From Cyanobacterium aponinum PCC 10605 (lineage in GTDB: Bacteria; Cyanobacteriota; Cyanobacteriia; Cyanobacteriales; Cyanobacteriaceae), in the NCBI RefSeq assembly GCF_000317675.1, contig NC_019776.1:3844001-3908000 (forward strand): a stretch of 64,000 nucleotides of DNA, in the 5' to 3' direction. Below, one piece after another: positions 8,796 through 18,863 of this stretch. The first letter of the stretch is position 1. Each line of letters opens with the position of its first letter. The notes under the pieces are model-generated. The model saw only the letters and a program-made list of their open reading frames with translations, was not told the DNA's origin and made no database searches. The translations under genes and the position numbers were made by a program.

Positions 8796-9632
8796 ATGAC
8801 CAATTCTTCCTCATCATCTAAACCGCTAATCAATGATGTTAACTGGTATGCGATCGCGTCTAAAATAAGAAATCAAAATGAAAAATTAAAAGCAAAAATT
8901 AATGATTTAGAAAATATTATAGAAGAACAAAAACAACAAATAAAAATTCAAGTAATCAAAAATCAAGATTATTCTAATTTAGGAGAAAATCAACAAAAAC
9001 AAGTTGAAAACTTGAAAAAACAAATAGTTGAAAAAAATCAACAAATAGAAAATCAGAAAGAAATTATTGAAACTTTAACCGAACAACTAGAAAAAATTCA
9101 ACAACAAACAGCCCGTTTAGAAAGAGAATGCTCCTTACTTCAAGATAATTATAATGACCAACAACATCAACTTAAACAAGTAGAAAAAGAAAATAAAGAA
9201 TTAAAAATTAGACTACAAAGGCAACAGAGATATAATATTCAGTATAAAACAGCCTTAGATCAAGTAATTGGTGCTTCTTCAGCAGATAATAATAGTTTAA
9301 ATATTAACCCTTTATCTAATAATGATTTATCTCCCATAACAAATCATGTATCCTCCAATCAATTTGAGAATAAAGGAGAAAATGAAAATTCCACACCCTC
9401 AACAATTGATGAAAAAAACCGCCCCATAGAAAAAATATTAAATACCCCTTCTTTCTCCCAAGAGAATACAGAAGTTAAGCAAAATACTTCTCTCAATTTA
9501 CCACTAAAAAATCAAGATAGTAATAACAATAAAGAGAAAACAGAAGATAATAAGGGACGTAATCAAGAAAAGAAACAGAAAAAAAGAGGGTTTATACAAT
9601 TACCTCAATTTGGTAAAAAAAATAAAGACTAA
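8796..9632 (+). CDS. Coiled-coil protein of unknown function
   Basis: A 278-residue soluble protein. Residues about 22-150 are rich in Lys, Glu and Gln with continuous heptad character (NEKLKAKINDLENIIEEQKQ onwards), so a long coiled coil is expected. The middle (about 150-250) is low-complexity and rich in Asn/Ser, probably disordered, and the tail is strongly basic (EKKQKKRGFIQLPQFGKKNK). No catalytic motif is visible. The gene lies 47 bp upstream of narM on the same strand and could share its transcript; this gives no firm clue to function. I do not recognise the family beyond a cyanobacterial hypothetical. Confidence 0.75.
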   Translation: MTNSSSSSKPLINDVNWYAIASKIRNQNEKLKAKINDLENIIEEQKQQIKIQVIKNQDYSNLGENQQKQVENLKKQIVEKNQQIENQKEIIETLTEQLEKIQQQTARLERECSLLQDNYNDQQHQLKQVEKENKELKIRLQRQQRYNIQYKTALDQVIGASSADNNSLNINPLSNNDLSPITNHVSSNQFENKGENENSTPSTIDEKNRPIEKILNTPSFSQENTEVKQNTSLNLPLKNQDSNNNKEKTEDNKGRNQEKKQKKRGFIQLPQFGKKNKD

Positions 9633-9679
9633 AACTAAAATTTTCATATTTTGTCAAACTCTAGCATTAAATTATTAAA

Positions 9680-10135
9680 ATGACCATTTTTTTTAAATTT
9701 GAACAAGATTTTGTTAACTCCCTAAGATGTATTCCGATGATAGTTAGATATAAATTAGATACCTGCGGAGTCAAATTAAAACTTAATCACTGGCATGAAT
9801 TTAATAAGGAAGAAAAAGATTTTTTAGTACACAAGCCCTGCAAAACTACTCAAGAAATCAAAGAATATGCTAATTATCTGCAAGAATTAGTTAGAGAAAA
9901 AACTGGAGAGTATGCAAAAAATTTAGAAATAGAATCTAACCCTCAATGGTCAAATATAGAAGAAATACCAGAACAAGTTAGTAAAAAAGCAGAAGAATTT
10001 AACTTTCAGTTAACATTATCACAATGGCAAAATTTAGATGATTTGCAAAGATTTGTCTTAATTAAATTGAGTAAATCTGGTCATGAAAATCGCAATTTTT
10101 TACCAGCTTTAAAGGAATTTAAACTTATTAACTGA
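9680..10135 (+). CDS. narM: Nitrate reductase-associated protein NarM
   Basis: A 151-residue protein matching the nitrate-reductase-associated family: FKFEQDF near the N-terminus, LRCIPMIVRYKLDTCGVKLKLNHW, then EFNFQLTLSQWQNLDDLQRFVLIKLSKSG near the C-terminus, which is the most characteristic stretch. In Synechococcus, NarM is needed for active assimilatory nitrate reductase, probably for its maturation. The reductase gene narB lies about 32 kb away in this window, so the pair is not in one operon. No NtcA box was found in the 47-bp gap upstream; the promoter may lie before the coiled-coil gene. Confidence 0.85.
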   Translation: MTIFFKFEQDFVNSLRCIPMIVRYKLDTCGVKLKLNHWHEFNKEEKDFLVHKPCKTTQEIKEYANYLQELVREKTGEYAKNLEIESNPQWSNIEEIPEQVSKKAEEFNFQLTLSQWQNLDDLQRFVLIKLSKSGHENRNFLPALKEFKLIN

Positions 10136-10399
10136 TGTTATACACTGATTTAACGTCAGCTTGATATAAGAATATCTGCTAAGAAAAAAACATGGCTCTC
10201 TGACTTCTCGTCTTATAAATTATTGGTTAAGGTAGTCAACAAGGAATTATTAAATAGTAAAAGATAAATCTTCGTTTTAGTCTATTGCTGTTGTGATAAT
10301 AATTTGAAGTTTTTATTTTCTATTAAATCATCATAACTACTGTAAAAAACTCAACTACTTTAACTCTAACTAACGTTAATATTAAAAATTAAAAAAATT

Positions 10400-11899
10400 A
10401 TGAATATTCCCTTAGTTAAGGAAGCTGAAAAATATTTAGATAGAATCGCTATCATTGATCAAGAAAAGGAATTTACTTACAGTGATTTATTATTTACTTC
10501 CCATCAAATAGCTAGTTTATTGTTAACAGAAAAACAGGACTTAAAAGAGGAAAGAATTGCTTATTTAATACCTTCTGAATTTAATCACGTGGCGACACAA
10601 TGGGGAATTTGGAGAGCAGGGGGTATATCTGTCCCTTTATGTATTTCTCACCCTTTGCCAGAGTTAGAATATGTAATTCAAGATGCACAAGTTTCTATCA
10701 TTATTGCTCATCCTAATTTTGAAAATATAGCGAAGTGTCTAGCAGAAAATAATAATTGTCGTTTTGTCTCCACAAAAGAAATTGCTTCGGTTGACACTCT
10801 GGTTACTTTACCCCAAATTGAGATTAGCAGAAGGGCTTTAATTCTTTATACTAGCGGTACAACAGGAAAACCCAAAGGAGTTGTTATTACTCACAAAAAT
10901 ATACTTTCTCAAGTTCAAAGTCTTGTGAAGGCATGGGGATGGCAAGAATCTGATAGTATCTTACATACTTTACCATTACATCATATTCATGGAATTATTA
11001 ATGTTTTAACTTGTGCTTTATATAGTGGAGCTAAATGTCACTTATTGCCCAAATTTGACCCCGAAAGCGTCTGGAATAAAATTATTGAGGGTAAATTAAC
11101 CATTTATATGGCAGTGCCAACCATCTATGTCAAATTAATCAACTATTGGCAAAGATGCGATCGCATCTTAAGAGAACAAATGTCCGCAGGATGTAGAAAA
11201 ATGCGTTTAATGGTTTCAGGCTCGGCGGCTCTACCTGTTAAAGTATTACAACAGTGGCAGGAAATAAGTGGTCATTTCTTACTAGAGCGCTATGGAATGA
11301 CAGAAATCGGGATGGCTTTATCAAATCCTTTAGAGGGAAAACGTTTTGCAGGTTATGTGGGCAAACCTTTACCCGGAGTAACAGTAAGATTAGTGGATGA
11401 GCAGGGAAATATCCTAAAAGAAAACACGGCAGGAGAAATTCAAATAAAAGGAAACAACGTTTTTCTGGAATATTGGCAAAAACCAGAAGCAACCGAAAAA
11501 GCATTTAAAGATGGTTGGTTTTGCACTGGTGACTTAGGCATTATAGAAAATAAAAACTATCGTATTTTAGGCAGATTGTCAGTAGATATTATCAAAACAG
11601 GAGGATACAAGGTATCTGCATTAGAAATCGAGGAGGTTTTACGCACTCACCCAGAAATAAAAGATTGTGCAGTAGTAGGGGTAAAAGATGAGCATTGGGG
11701 AGAAAGGGTTTGTGTGGCTATTATTGCTATCAAAGACGATAAGTTAACCTTGGATAATTTAAGACAATGGGCAAAAGAAAAATTAGCTGTCTATAAGATT
11801 CCCTCTAAAATGTTGATGGTTGATGATTTTCCCCGTAATGCTATGGGTAAGGTAATGAAGCCTAAAATCATAGATTTATTTCTTCAAGAGGAAAAGTAA
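10400..11899 (+). CDS. AMP-forming acyl-CoA synthetase, malonyl-CoA synthetase-like
   Basis: A 499-residue member of the ANL adenylate-forming superfamily: it activates a carboxylate with ATP and transfers it to CoA. The ATP/AMP signature is LILYTSGTTGKPKGVVITH, the A5 motif is ERYGMTEIGMALSNPLEG, the hinge region is GWFCTGDLG...GRLSVDIIKTGGYKVSALEIE, and the C-terminal lysine motif is PRNAMGKVMK. The stretch YGMTEIGMALSNPLEGKR followed by GYVGKPLPGV is closest in my memory to the MatB/ACSF3/AAE13 malonyl-CoA synthetases, so a short dicarboxylic acid is the likely substrate; MenE or medium-chain ligases are alternatives. It is a single gene with 264 bp of gene-free sequence before it. Confidence 0.8.
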   Translation: MNIPLVKEAEKYLDRIAIIDQEKEFTYSDLLFTSHQIASLLLTEKQDLKEERIAYLIPSEFNHVATQWGIWRAGGISVPLCISHPLPELEYVIQDAQVSIIIAHPNFENIAKCLAENNNCRFVSTKEIASVDTLVTLPQIEISRRALILYTSGTTGKPKGVVITHKNILSQVQSLVKAWGWQESDSILHTLPLHHIHGIINVLTCALYSGAKCHLLPKFDPESVWNKIIEGKLTIYMAVPTIYVKLINYWQRCDRILREQMSAGCRKMRLMVSGSAALPVKVLQQWQEISGHFLLERYGMTEIGMALSNPLEGKRFAGYVGKPLPGVTVRLVDEQGNILKENTAGEIQIKGNNVFLEYWQKPEATEKAFKDGWFCTGDLGIIENKNYRILGRLSVDIIKTGGYKVSALEIEEVLRTHPEIKDCAVVGVKDEHWGERVCVAIIAIKDDKLTLDNLRQWAKEKLAVYKIPSKMLMVDDFPRNAMGKVMKPKIIDLFLQEEK

Positions 11900-12143
11900 G
11901 AAATCGGGAATGGGTAATAGGTAGGTGTTTGAGTTATTTTCAAGAATTAAGAAAAATGTAAGTTAAGTGCATCTTTGCTTACTAAATATCTTAGACCAGT
12001 GTTAACTTTTAGTTGACATTACTTGTTTTTGCTTGTAGATTGTCAACTTTTTACCAATATTTATCAAGCATTTTATTGATAACAAGTTATTTCTCTTTTT
12101 TTCTTATCTGGCATGATGGCAAATCAAAAGGAAATTAACTCAT

Positions 12144-14249
12144 CTAACTTCGATCATTTTTTGTGAGTTGCCATTGAATAAAATTATTATTTATGAGTGA
12201 TACTTTTGTATTTTCTAAATTTGTTTTTAATTCTGTATTTTTTGAAAGTATTGAATGAAAGTTGATATTTTCTAGGAAATCATAATTAATATTGTTTGCC
12301 ATGACAATTATATAATCAAAGTTATTATATTTTGTGAGATTATCTACTTGTTTTTTAATAATTAAAAAGCTCTTATTTTCAAGAGTAAAATAAATATAAT
12401 TAGGATTAATTTCTTTGATTTTAATAGATTTAATTGTGTTCTGATGGAATTGATTAATGTTTTTGACTGGTAAATATTTAGTTAAAATATTTAATGATTC
12501 TTTATTTTTATTATCGATAACTAATTCCACGGAATTAATACCTTCACTTCTTAAAAAAGGTAGTATTGTAAAATAAATGTTATCTTTATCTCCTAGATTA
12601 ATTAAAGCAGTGTTACTTTTATTCTGTATAATTATTGTTGGTTTATATGAGTTATCAATTACTGTTATTTGTATCAAGGTTAGTTTTTGATAAATCAAGG
12701 GAAAAATTATCAAGATTAATGTAAAAATAATCAGAAAATATTTATATTTATTAACCGATTTTATATAAAGAATTACTAAGAAAATGACATAAATAATAAT
12801 TAGCGTAAAAATATTTATTTGCCCAACTGCGATCGAGCTTAAAGGTAATTGATTACTGATTTTTACTAATTTAATTAATAGCCAAATTATAGGATAAAAA
12901 ATAGATGCGATCGCACTTCCTAATAGAGGGAAAAAAACACCAATAAAAGCAGTAAAAATTCCCCCTAAAGTAAGAATAATAACCAGAGGAGTTGACAAAA
13001 TATTAGTCAAAATACCATAGAGAGGGAAGCGGTGAAAATAGTAAAACTGAAGTGGTAAAGTCCAAAGAGTTGCCGCCAAAGGCACAGCAATAAGATTAGC
13101 TAAAGTTGGAGGTAACCAATCTAATTTTTGAACAATAGTAGGCAAACTAACAATTAATCCAAAAGTGGCCAAAAAACTGAGTTGAAAGCCTAAGTCAAAA
13201 ATCCACAGAGGATTAATTAATAACAAAATTACCGCTACTAACAAAAGACTACCAGAAACTCGCACTTTTTTCTCATTAATAATCGCCGCCAAAATGGCAA
13301 AACCCATCAAACAAGCTCGAAGAATGGAGGGATAAAAACCTGTAATAGTAGCATAAATGAATAAAGTTAGCCCCCCCATCAAAAAACGAGTGCGAGAGGA
13401 AAAAGATTGAGTAACAGCTAAAATTAACCCCAATAACAAAGAAACATGAAATCCAGATGCCGCTAAAACATGGGCTAAACCGGCTAAACGAAAAGACTCT
13501 TGTAACTGCCAATCTAAATCCACAGCACGACTTCCCATCACCATCGAACTGACTAAACTACCTGATGGTATATTTAAAAAACGAACATGAGTTTGTATTA
13601 TTCGCCTTCGTATCCAAAATAAAAACTCATTCCAGCGATTACCCTCCTTAATTACGCTGACAGAATTTACCCGTAATCCCGAAAAAACTCCTTGCCTTTG
13701 TAAATAATCAGCAAAATTAAAACCATCTGGATTCAAGGGCGGAGATGGTTGATATAAATTTCCCTCTAAAATCACCACAGTAGAAGGAAATAAACCATTT
13801 ACCTCTAACAAAGGAGAAGTAACATAAATTTTTCCCGTGACTTTTTCCCTTTCGTTATTTTCTTTAACTAACTCTCTTGCCTGAAAAATAAACCTTGATT
13901 TGTGGTTTTGATTAACTCTCGGAGTTGTTAAAATTACCCCCTCCACCGCAACCCGATTATAAAAAGAATGGGAAATATAATGACTAATATCTAAATCACT
14001 AACAGAAGGTAGCCGAAAATAATAATAGTAAAAACCTGTAATAAAAACTAAGAATATAATAAAAATATAGCGTAAATCAATAATTAAAAATCTTTTATTC
14101 TTAAGAACAACACCAGTAATAAATAAAAAAATAAAAGAGAATAAACCTAAATAAAAACCTTGTGAAAAACTAAAATATCCTGTTAATAATAACCCGAAAA
14201 TAAAAGCTAATAAACAAAGGTAAATAGAGGCTTTATTATCAAAAAACAT
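12144..14249 (-). CDS. comEC: ComEC/Rec2 family DNA-uptake channel, degenerate C-terminal domain
   Basis: A 701-residue polytopic membrane protein. The N-terminal part has two helices, then a DUF4131-like OB domain (about 95-205), then the competence core with the signature HVLAASGFHVSL (260-271) and about eight helices to residue 515. This core is the channel that passes single-stranded DNA across the inner membrane in transformation. The C-terminal 180 residues align by pattern with the usual metallo-beta-lactamase domain (ITVIDNS, ALINLGDKDN, ILPFLRSEGINSVELVIDN), but the metal-binding HxHxDH is absent: VIDNKNKESLNIL stands where it would be. The start ATG is the first of the frame, followed directly by the first membrane helix. 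Confidence 0.85.
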   Translation of the reverse strand: MFFDNKASIYLCLLAFIFGLLLTGYFSFSQGFYLGLFSFIFLFITGVVLKNKRFLIIDLRYIFIIFLVFITGFYYYYFRLPSVSDLDISHYISHSFYNRVAVEGVILTTPRVNQNHKSRFIFQARELVKENNEREKVTGKIYVTSPLLEVNGLFPSTVVILEGNLYQPSPPLNPDGFNFADYLQRQGVFSGLRVNSVSVIKEGNRWNEFLFWIRRRIIQTHVRFLNIPSGSLVSSMVMGSRAVDLDWQLQESFRLAGLAHVLAASGFHVSLLLGLILAVTQSFSSRTRFLMGGLTLFIYATITGFYPSILRACLMGFAILAAIINEKKVRVSGSLLLVAVILLLINPLWIFDLGFQLSFLATFGLIVSLPTIVQKLDWLPPTLANLIAVPLAATLWTLPLQFYYFHRFPLYGILTNILSTPLVIILTLGGIFTAFIGVFFPLLGSAIASIFYPIIWLLIKLVKISNQLPLSSIAVGQINIFTLIIIYVIFLVILYIKSVNKYKYFLIIFTLILIIFPLIYQKLTLIQITVIDNSYKPTIIIQNKSNTALINLGDKDNIYFTILPFLRSEGINSVELVIDNKNKESLNILTKYLPVKNINQFHQNTIKSIKIKEINPNYIYFTLENKSFLIIKKQVDNLTKYNNFDYIIVMANNINYDFLENINFHSILSKNTELKTNLENTKVSLINNNFIQWQLTKNDRS

Positions 14250-14313
14250 AAGACTATCTTAGTTTTATATAAAATCTTTCAGCACTCAATCTGCAAACTT
14301 CTTCTCAAAAGGT

Positions 14314-14351
14314 AATAAAAAAATTAAGCCCCCACCACGAAGGCAGAGGCT
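14314..14351 (-). terminator. Terminator of psbD-psbC
   Basis: On the minus strand, a 10-bp stem (AGCCTCTGCC with GGTGGGGGCT, allowing G-T pairs) closed by a TTCGT loop is followed by a T-rich tract. It lies 26 bp after the psbC stop. Confidence 0.75.
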
Positions 14352-14377
14352 ATTAATTAATCTCAATTAAACTAAAA

Positions 14378-15754
14378 TTAGTCGAGATCTGGCATTGCTA
14401 ATACGGGTTCGGTTTCTCTTTCGATACCTTTTTCAAAACCACCAGCAGCAGCTCTTGCTCTTCCAGCGTGCCATAAGTGACCAACTAAGAAGAAGAAACC
14501 TAACACAAAGTGAGAGGTGGCTAACCACGCACGGGGAGATACATAGTTGAAAGAGTTAACGTCAGTAATAACGCCACCTACAGAGTTTAAAGAACCTAAA
14601 GGAGCGTGAGTCATGTATTCAGCCGCACGACGTACTTGCCAGGGTTGAATATCATTTCTGATTTTGTCTAAGTCTAAACCGTTAGGACCACGAAGAGGCT
14701 CTAACCAAGGACCTCTGAAGTCCCAGAAACGCATGGTTTCACCACCGAAGATGATTTCACCAGTAGGGGAGCGCATTAAGTATTTACCTAAACCAGTAGG
14801 ACCTTGAGCAGAACCTACGTTAGCACCTAATCTTTGGTCACGAATTAAGTAGGTCAACGCTTGAGCTTGAGAAGCCTCAGCACCAGTAGGACCATAGAAT
14901 TCACTGGGGTAAGCAGTGTTGTTGTACCAAACCATAACGGAAGCAATGAAGCCCATTAAGGATAAAGCACCTAAGCTGTAGGAAAGATATGCTTCACCAG
15001 ACCAGATGAAAGCACGACGTACCCAACCAAAAGGCTTAGTTAAGATGTGCCAGATACCACCAGAGATACAGATTAAGCCAACCCAGATATGACCACCGAT
15101 GATGTCTTCCATGTTGTTAACACTAATGAACCAACCTTCGCCACCGAAAGGAGCTTTGATTAAGTAACCAAAGATGATGGCAGGGTTTAAGGTAGGATTA
15201 GTGATAATACGAACATCACCGCCACCGGGTGCCCAAGTATCATATACACCACCGAAGAACATGGCTTTAAATACGAGCAGTAATGCACCAATCCCTAAAA
15301 GGATTAGGTGATAACCGATGATATTGGTCATTTGGTTTTTATCTTTCCAGTCGTAGCCAAAGAAACTAGAATATTCTTCTAAGGTTTCAGGACCACGTAA
15401 AGCGTGATATAAACCACCTACACCTAAAACGGCGGATGAAATGATATGAAGTACACCAACGACGAAGAAGGGGAAAGTATCCACAACTTCACCACCAGGA
15501 CCTACACCCCAGCCTAAAGTAGCAATGTGAGGTAATAGGATTAATCCCTGTTCATACATGGGTTTTTCAGGGATAAAGTGAGCAGTTTCAAATAAGGTCA
15601 TTGCCCCTGCCCAAAAGACAATTAAACCTGCGTGAGCAACGTGAGCACCTAATAATTTACCAGATAAATTGATAAGTCTAGCATTACCAGACCACCATGC
15701 AAAACCGGTAGATTCTAGGTCACGTCCACCTATTGGATTAGAGAGCGTTACCAC
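14378..15754 (-). CDS. psbC: Photosystem II CP43 chlorophyll-binding protein
   Basis: CP43 is the inner antenna of photosystem II in the thylakoid membrane and supplies one ligand to the Mn4CaO5 cluster. The sequence matches cyanobacterial CP43 through its length, including [19 protein letters not shown], the lumenal loop with [20 protein letters not shown] (Glu and Arg near the Mn cluster) and the C-terminal MPDLD. I place the start at GTG 15754, giving 458 residues beginning [12 protein letters not shown]: an AGAGGAGGT ribosome binding site lies eight bases upstream inside psbD. A longer frame begins at TTG 15781, but it would place that binding site inside the coding sequence. The gene overlaps the psbD end by 17 bp, the arrangement known from chloroplasts and other cyanobacteria. 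Confidence 0.98.
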   Translation of the reverse strand: MVTLSNPIGGRDLESTGFAWWSGNARLINLSGKLLGAHVAHAGLIVFWAGAMTLFETAHFIPEKPMYEQGLILLPHIATLGWGVGPGGEVVDTFPFFVVGVLHIISSAVLGVGGLYHALRGPETLEEYSSFFGYDWKDKNQMTNIIGYHLILLGIGALLLVFKAMFFGGVYDTWAPGGGDVRIITNPTLNPAIIFGYLIKAPFGGEGWFISVNNMEDIIGGHIWVGLICISGGIWHILTKPFGWVRRAFIWSGEAYLSYSLGALSLMGFIASVMVWYNNTAYPSEFYGPTGAEASQAQALTYLIRDQRLGANVGSAQGPTGLGKYLMRSPTGEIIFGGETMRFWDFRGPWLEPLRGPNGLDLDKIRNDIQPWQVRRAAEYMTHAPLGSLNSVGGVITDVNSFNYVSPRAWLATSHFVLGFFFLVGHLWHAGRARAAAGGFEKGIERETEPVLAMPDLD

Positions 15755-16793
15755 GTGGAAGTACCTCCTCTGGGAATACAAATTTTTCGTGGGGTTGATC
15801 TTGGGGCGCCATCCATGCGCGCAACCCTTCGTTTAATAAAATATTTTTGGTATAGAAAGTTTCAAATTCAGGATCTTCTGCCGCTCTTAACTCCTGAGAT
15901 ACGAAGTCATAAGCACGGAGGTTGAAGCCTAAACCAACAACACCGATCGCACTCATCCATAATCCTGTTACAGGAACAAATAACATGAAGAAGTGTAACC
16001 AACGTTTGTTAGAGAAAGCAATCCCGAAGATTTGAGACCAGAAACGGTTAGCTGTCACCATCGAATAGGTTTCTTCTGCCTGAGTAGGTTCAAAAGCACG
16101 GAAAGTGTTTGCTTGTTCGCCGTCTTGGAATAAGGTGTTCTCTACTGTTGCACCGTGAATCGCACAAAGTAAAGCTCCTCCTAACACACCAGCAACTCCC
16201 ATCATGTGGAAAGGATTGAGAGTCCAGTTGTGGAATCCTTGGAAGAACAAGATGAAACGGAAGATACCCGCAACACCGAAGCTAGGTGCAAAGAACCAGC
16301 TAGATTGTCCTAAAGGATACATCAAGAATACGCTTACAAATACAGCGATAGGAGCAGAAAATGCGATCGCATTGTAAGGACGAATACCCACAAGACGAGC
16401 AATTTCAAACTGACGTAACATGAAGCCAATTAAACCAAAAGCTCCGTGTAATGCTACGAAAGGCCATAAACCGCCGATTTGACACCAACGGGTGAAATCT
16501 CCTTGAGCTTCAGGACCCCATAAAAACAAGAGGGAATGTCCAAAAACATCCGCAGGAGAAGAAACAGCAACGGTTAAGAAGTTAGCACCCTCTAAATAGG
16601 AACTAGCTAAACCGTGGGTGTACCAAGAAGTAACAAAAGTTGTACCAGTTAACCAACCACCCAAAGCTAAATAAGCACAAGGGAAAAGAAGGATACCAGA
16701 CCAACCAACGAATACAAAGCGGTCTCTTTTGAGCCAGTCATCAAGGACATCAAACCATCCTCTTTCTGGCACACGTCCGACTGCAATGGTCAT
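15738..16793 (-). CDS. psbD: Photosystem II reaction centre D2 protein
   Basis: D2 pairs with D1 to hold P680, pheophytin and the quinones of photosystem II. The 351-residue protein matches D2 from [26 protein letters not shown] to its end [12 protein letters not shown], with the usual five membrane helices, the loop [19 protein letters not shown] containing the iron/chlorophyll histidines, and [18 protein letters not shown] near the C-terminus. It is the first gene of the psbD-psbC transcript. No divergence from the normal family is apparent. Confidence 0.98.
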   Translation of the reverse strand: MTIAVGRVPERGWFDVLDDWLKRDRFVFVGWSGILLFPCAYLALGGWLTGTTFVTSWYTHGLASSYLEGANFLTVAVSSPADVFGHSLLFLWGPEAQGDFTRWCQIGGLWPFVALHGAFGLIGFMLRQFEIARLVGIRPYNAIAFSAPIAVFVSVFLMYPLGQSSWFFAPSFGVAGIFRFILFFQGFHNWTLNPFHMMGVAGVLGGALLCAIHGATVENTLFQDGEQANTFRAFEPTQAEETYSMVTANRFWSQIFGIAFSNKRWLHFFMLFVPVTGLWMSAIGVVGLGFNLRAYDFVSQELRAAEDPEFETFYTKNILLNEGLRAWMAPQDQPHEKFVFPEEVLPRGNAL

Positions 16794-16904
16794 AATCTTT
16801 CTTTTTTTAACTTGTCAAGTTTTACTTTTATATTGTCTCTCTTTATATTATTGGAGACGGCACTGCTACTCAGCAATAATACTGATCTGCAATTAACTTT
16901 TCTT

Positions 16905-16933
16905 AATATAGCATGAGTTAGAGTTAATGTAAC
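16905..16933 (-). promoter_or_regulatory. Candidate psbD promoter with RpaB-like half site
   Basis: Reading the minus strand, TTACAT (16932-16927) and TATATT (16910-16905) are separated by 16 bp, a fair sigma-70-type promoter about 110 bp upstream of the psbD ATG. The -35 region overlaps GTTACATT (16933-16926), which matches one half of the HLR1 motif recognised by RpaB at photosynthesis genes. The second half site is not evident. Confidence 0.4.
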
Positions 16934-16949
16934 TCCGTTTTTCGATACG

Positions 16950-17766
16950 ATTTAAGTATCTTTGCCAAATTACTTTTTCTATTTCTAGCAAATATTTTAA
17001 CAAATTGTCACATTTTTCTCAGAATAGTCTTACCAATAAAAATGCCAAACTCTTATTATTCCTTTATCTAAGACAGTTTTATTCGTATTTAATATTTCTT
17101 AATAAATCAAAAACTATAGAAAAGCAATTAGTGAATAAATTTCAAAAGGACAAAAGGCAAGAGGCAAAGGGCAAAACCCCCTTTATTCCCCCTCGAAAGC
17201 AGGGTTTTTTTCAAAGTCAGGGCAAAATTATCTTGCCCTCACCCCACCCCTCTCCCACAGTAGAGGGGAGCGTTTTTTCTTAATAATTGATTAATTAATA
17301 CTTAAAAACTCATGTATCTGTTCTGACGGGGAGACAATGAAACTGCAGTGAGGGTAGGTTTTAGGTTTCAGGTTTCAGGTTGCAGGTTTTAAATACATGA
17401 ACAGTATTTTGTATTTACTAAATAAATAGCCAGACATATTATCTCAAAATGTTGATAATCCAATAGTTTTGCCTATTATTTGAACCATTGAGTAAATAGA
17501 GATAATGATAAATATTAGTGGAGACAAAACCTAACACCTAACACCTGCTACCTGCTACCTATAAGGTTTTTAGAGTTATTGTCCCCCCTTAAGGTATCTG
17601 TTACTATTTGTTAGTTTCAAAAATTGACATTTTTGAGAATGAAAAACCCTGCCTCGAAAGGGAGGAGGGCAAAGATAAATAGTTGATAATTAATAACTTC
17701 CAACTCCTCTACAAGCTCTCGAAGGTTCTCTTCAAACTCGTTTCTCCCATCTTCCCTCCTTCGCCA
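16950..17766. other. Repeat-rich gene-free spacer
   Basis: No convincing gene. The stretch 17150-17282 contains dispersed repeat text (GGCAAGAGGCAAAGGGCAAA, CTCACCCCACCCCTCTCCC) also seen elsewhere in the window. 17360-17395 holds CAGGTTT/CAGGTTG heptamers and 17530-17565 holds CTAACAC and CTGCTAC heptamers. The 92-codon frame at 17005 reads through these repeats and is not credible. Confidence 0.7.
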
Positions 17767-18354
17767 CTAGCTTCCCCAAAGTTCTTTTAACCTCTGATCT
17801 CTACCGCAACGAAAACGATAGTATTTATACAACAAGGGGTTTTTCTTGTAATAGTCTTGATGATACTCTTCGGCAGGATAAAAATCTTTAACAGGAGTAA
17901 TTTCGGTGTAAATTTTCCCATTTAATTGCTTCTCAACTTTTTCTCTACTAGCTAAAGCGAGTTGTTTTTGTTCTTCACTGTGGTAAAAAATTCCACTGCG
18001 ATATTGATTCCCAACATCACAAAATTGACGATTTTTCACGGTAGGGTCAATGTTTTTCCAGAAAATATCCAACAGATCTTCGTAGTTAACTTTGCTACTA
18101 TCATATTTTACTTGAACGGCTTCAGCATGACCCGTTTGTCCCTGACTTACTTGTTTGTAAGTGGGATTTTTCACATTGCCTCCAGTGTAACCAGAGGTAG
18201 TAGAAATTACTCCTTCTACTTTGTCGTAGGGAGGTTCCATGCACCAAAAGCATCCCCCTGCAAATGTTGCAGTTTGTATCTTATCTGTTTGGGCATTAGC
18301 GGAGGGACTTAAAATTAAGAATATAGAAATTATAATGGCTAGTATTTTGCTCAT
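17767..18354 (-). CDS. msrA: Exported peptide methionine-S-sulfoxide reductase
   Basis: MsrA repairs the S-epimer of methionine sulfoxide in proteins. The catalytic motif GCFWCMEPP is at residues 34-42, with Cys35 as nucleophile. The first 21 residues form a Sec-type signal peptide ending SANA, so the enzyme probably works in the periplasm or thylakoid lumen. The core TTSGYTGG and GHAEAVQVKYD are conserved, and Cys182 in YRFRCGRDQRLKELWG may act as resolving residue. The gene starts two bases after the msrB stop on the same strand, so the two reductases, one for each epimer, are almost certainly cotranscribed and act together. Confidence 0.93.
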   Translation of the reverse strand: MSKILAIIISIFLILSPSANAQTDKIQTATFAGGCFWCMEPPYDKVEGVISTTSGYTGGNVKNPTYKQVSQGQTGHAEAVQVKYDSSKVNYEDLLDIFWKNIDPTVKNRQFCDVGNQYRSGIFYHSEEQKQLALASREKVEKQLNGKIYTEITPVKDFYPAEEYHQDYYKKNPLLYKYYRFRCGRDQRLKELWGS

Positions 18355-18356
18355 TT

Positions 18357-18863
18357 TTAGGTTTTGGGAATAAATTTTAAAGCTAAACCATTATTACAAT
18401 ACCTTTTTCCCGTGGGTTTTGGCCCATCATTAAATACATGACCTTGATGTCCCCCACATCTAGCACAATGATATTCAGTGCGGGGAATCAATAATTTAAA
18501 ATCAGCCTTAGTTTCCACTGCTTGAGTAATAGTGTCATAAAAACTAGGCCAACCTGTTCCACTGTCATACTTCATTTCTGATTTGAAAAGGGGCAAATCA
18601 CACCCTGCACAAGTATAAATACCCTTTCTTTTTTCATTATTCAAAGCACTAGAAAAAGGTTTCTCTGTTCCTTCTTCCCTTAGGATATGGTATTGGGCAG
18701 GAGTTAATTTTTTCTTCCATTGAGCTTGAGTTAAATTCAATTTCTTGATTGATTTATTTTCTTCACTTTTACTTTCTTCCATCCCTAGGATAAAAGCAAT
18801 AATTGAAGGTATTGCTATACAAAAAGCCCCTAAACCTGCACTTAGTAAAGTTCTTCTTTTCAT
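18357..18863 (-). CDS. msrB: Exported peptide methionine-R-sulfoxide reductase
   Basis: MsrB reduces the R-epimer of methionine sulfoxide. The zinc-binding pairs CAGC and CARC are present, together with SGTGWPSFYD and the catalytic RYCNNGLALKF near the C-terminus. The N-terminus MKRRTLLSAGLGAFCIAIPSIIAF carries an arginine pair before a hydrophobic stretch, like a Tat signal or an anchor, so the enzyme is exported. In the transcript it precedes msrA by two bases. MsrB sent by a Tat-like signal and MsrA by a Sec-like signal is a notable combination. Confidence 0.92.
   Translation of the reverse strand: MKRRTLLSAGLGAFCIAIPSIIAFILGMEESKSEENKSIKKLNLTQAQWKKKLTPAQYHILREEGTEKPFSSALNNEKRKGIYTCAGCDLPLFKSEMKYDSGTGWPSFYDTITQAVETKADFKLLIPRTEYHCARCGGHQGHVFNDGPKPTGKRYCNNGLALKFIPKT

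Noticed and set aside
17005-17283. 92-codon open frame upstream of msrA
   Set aside because: It runs through repeat text that occurs elsewhere, has no ribosome binding site and no recognisable protein pattern.
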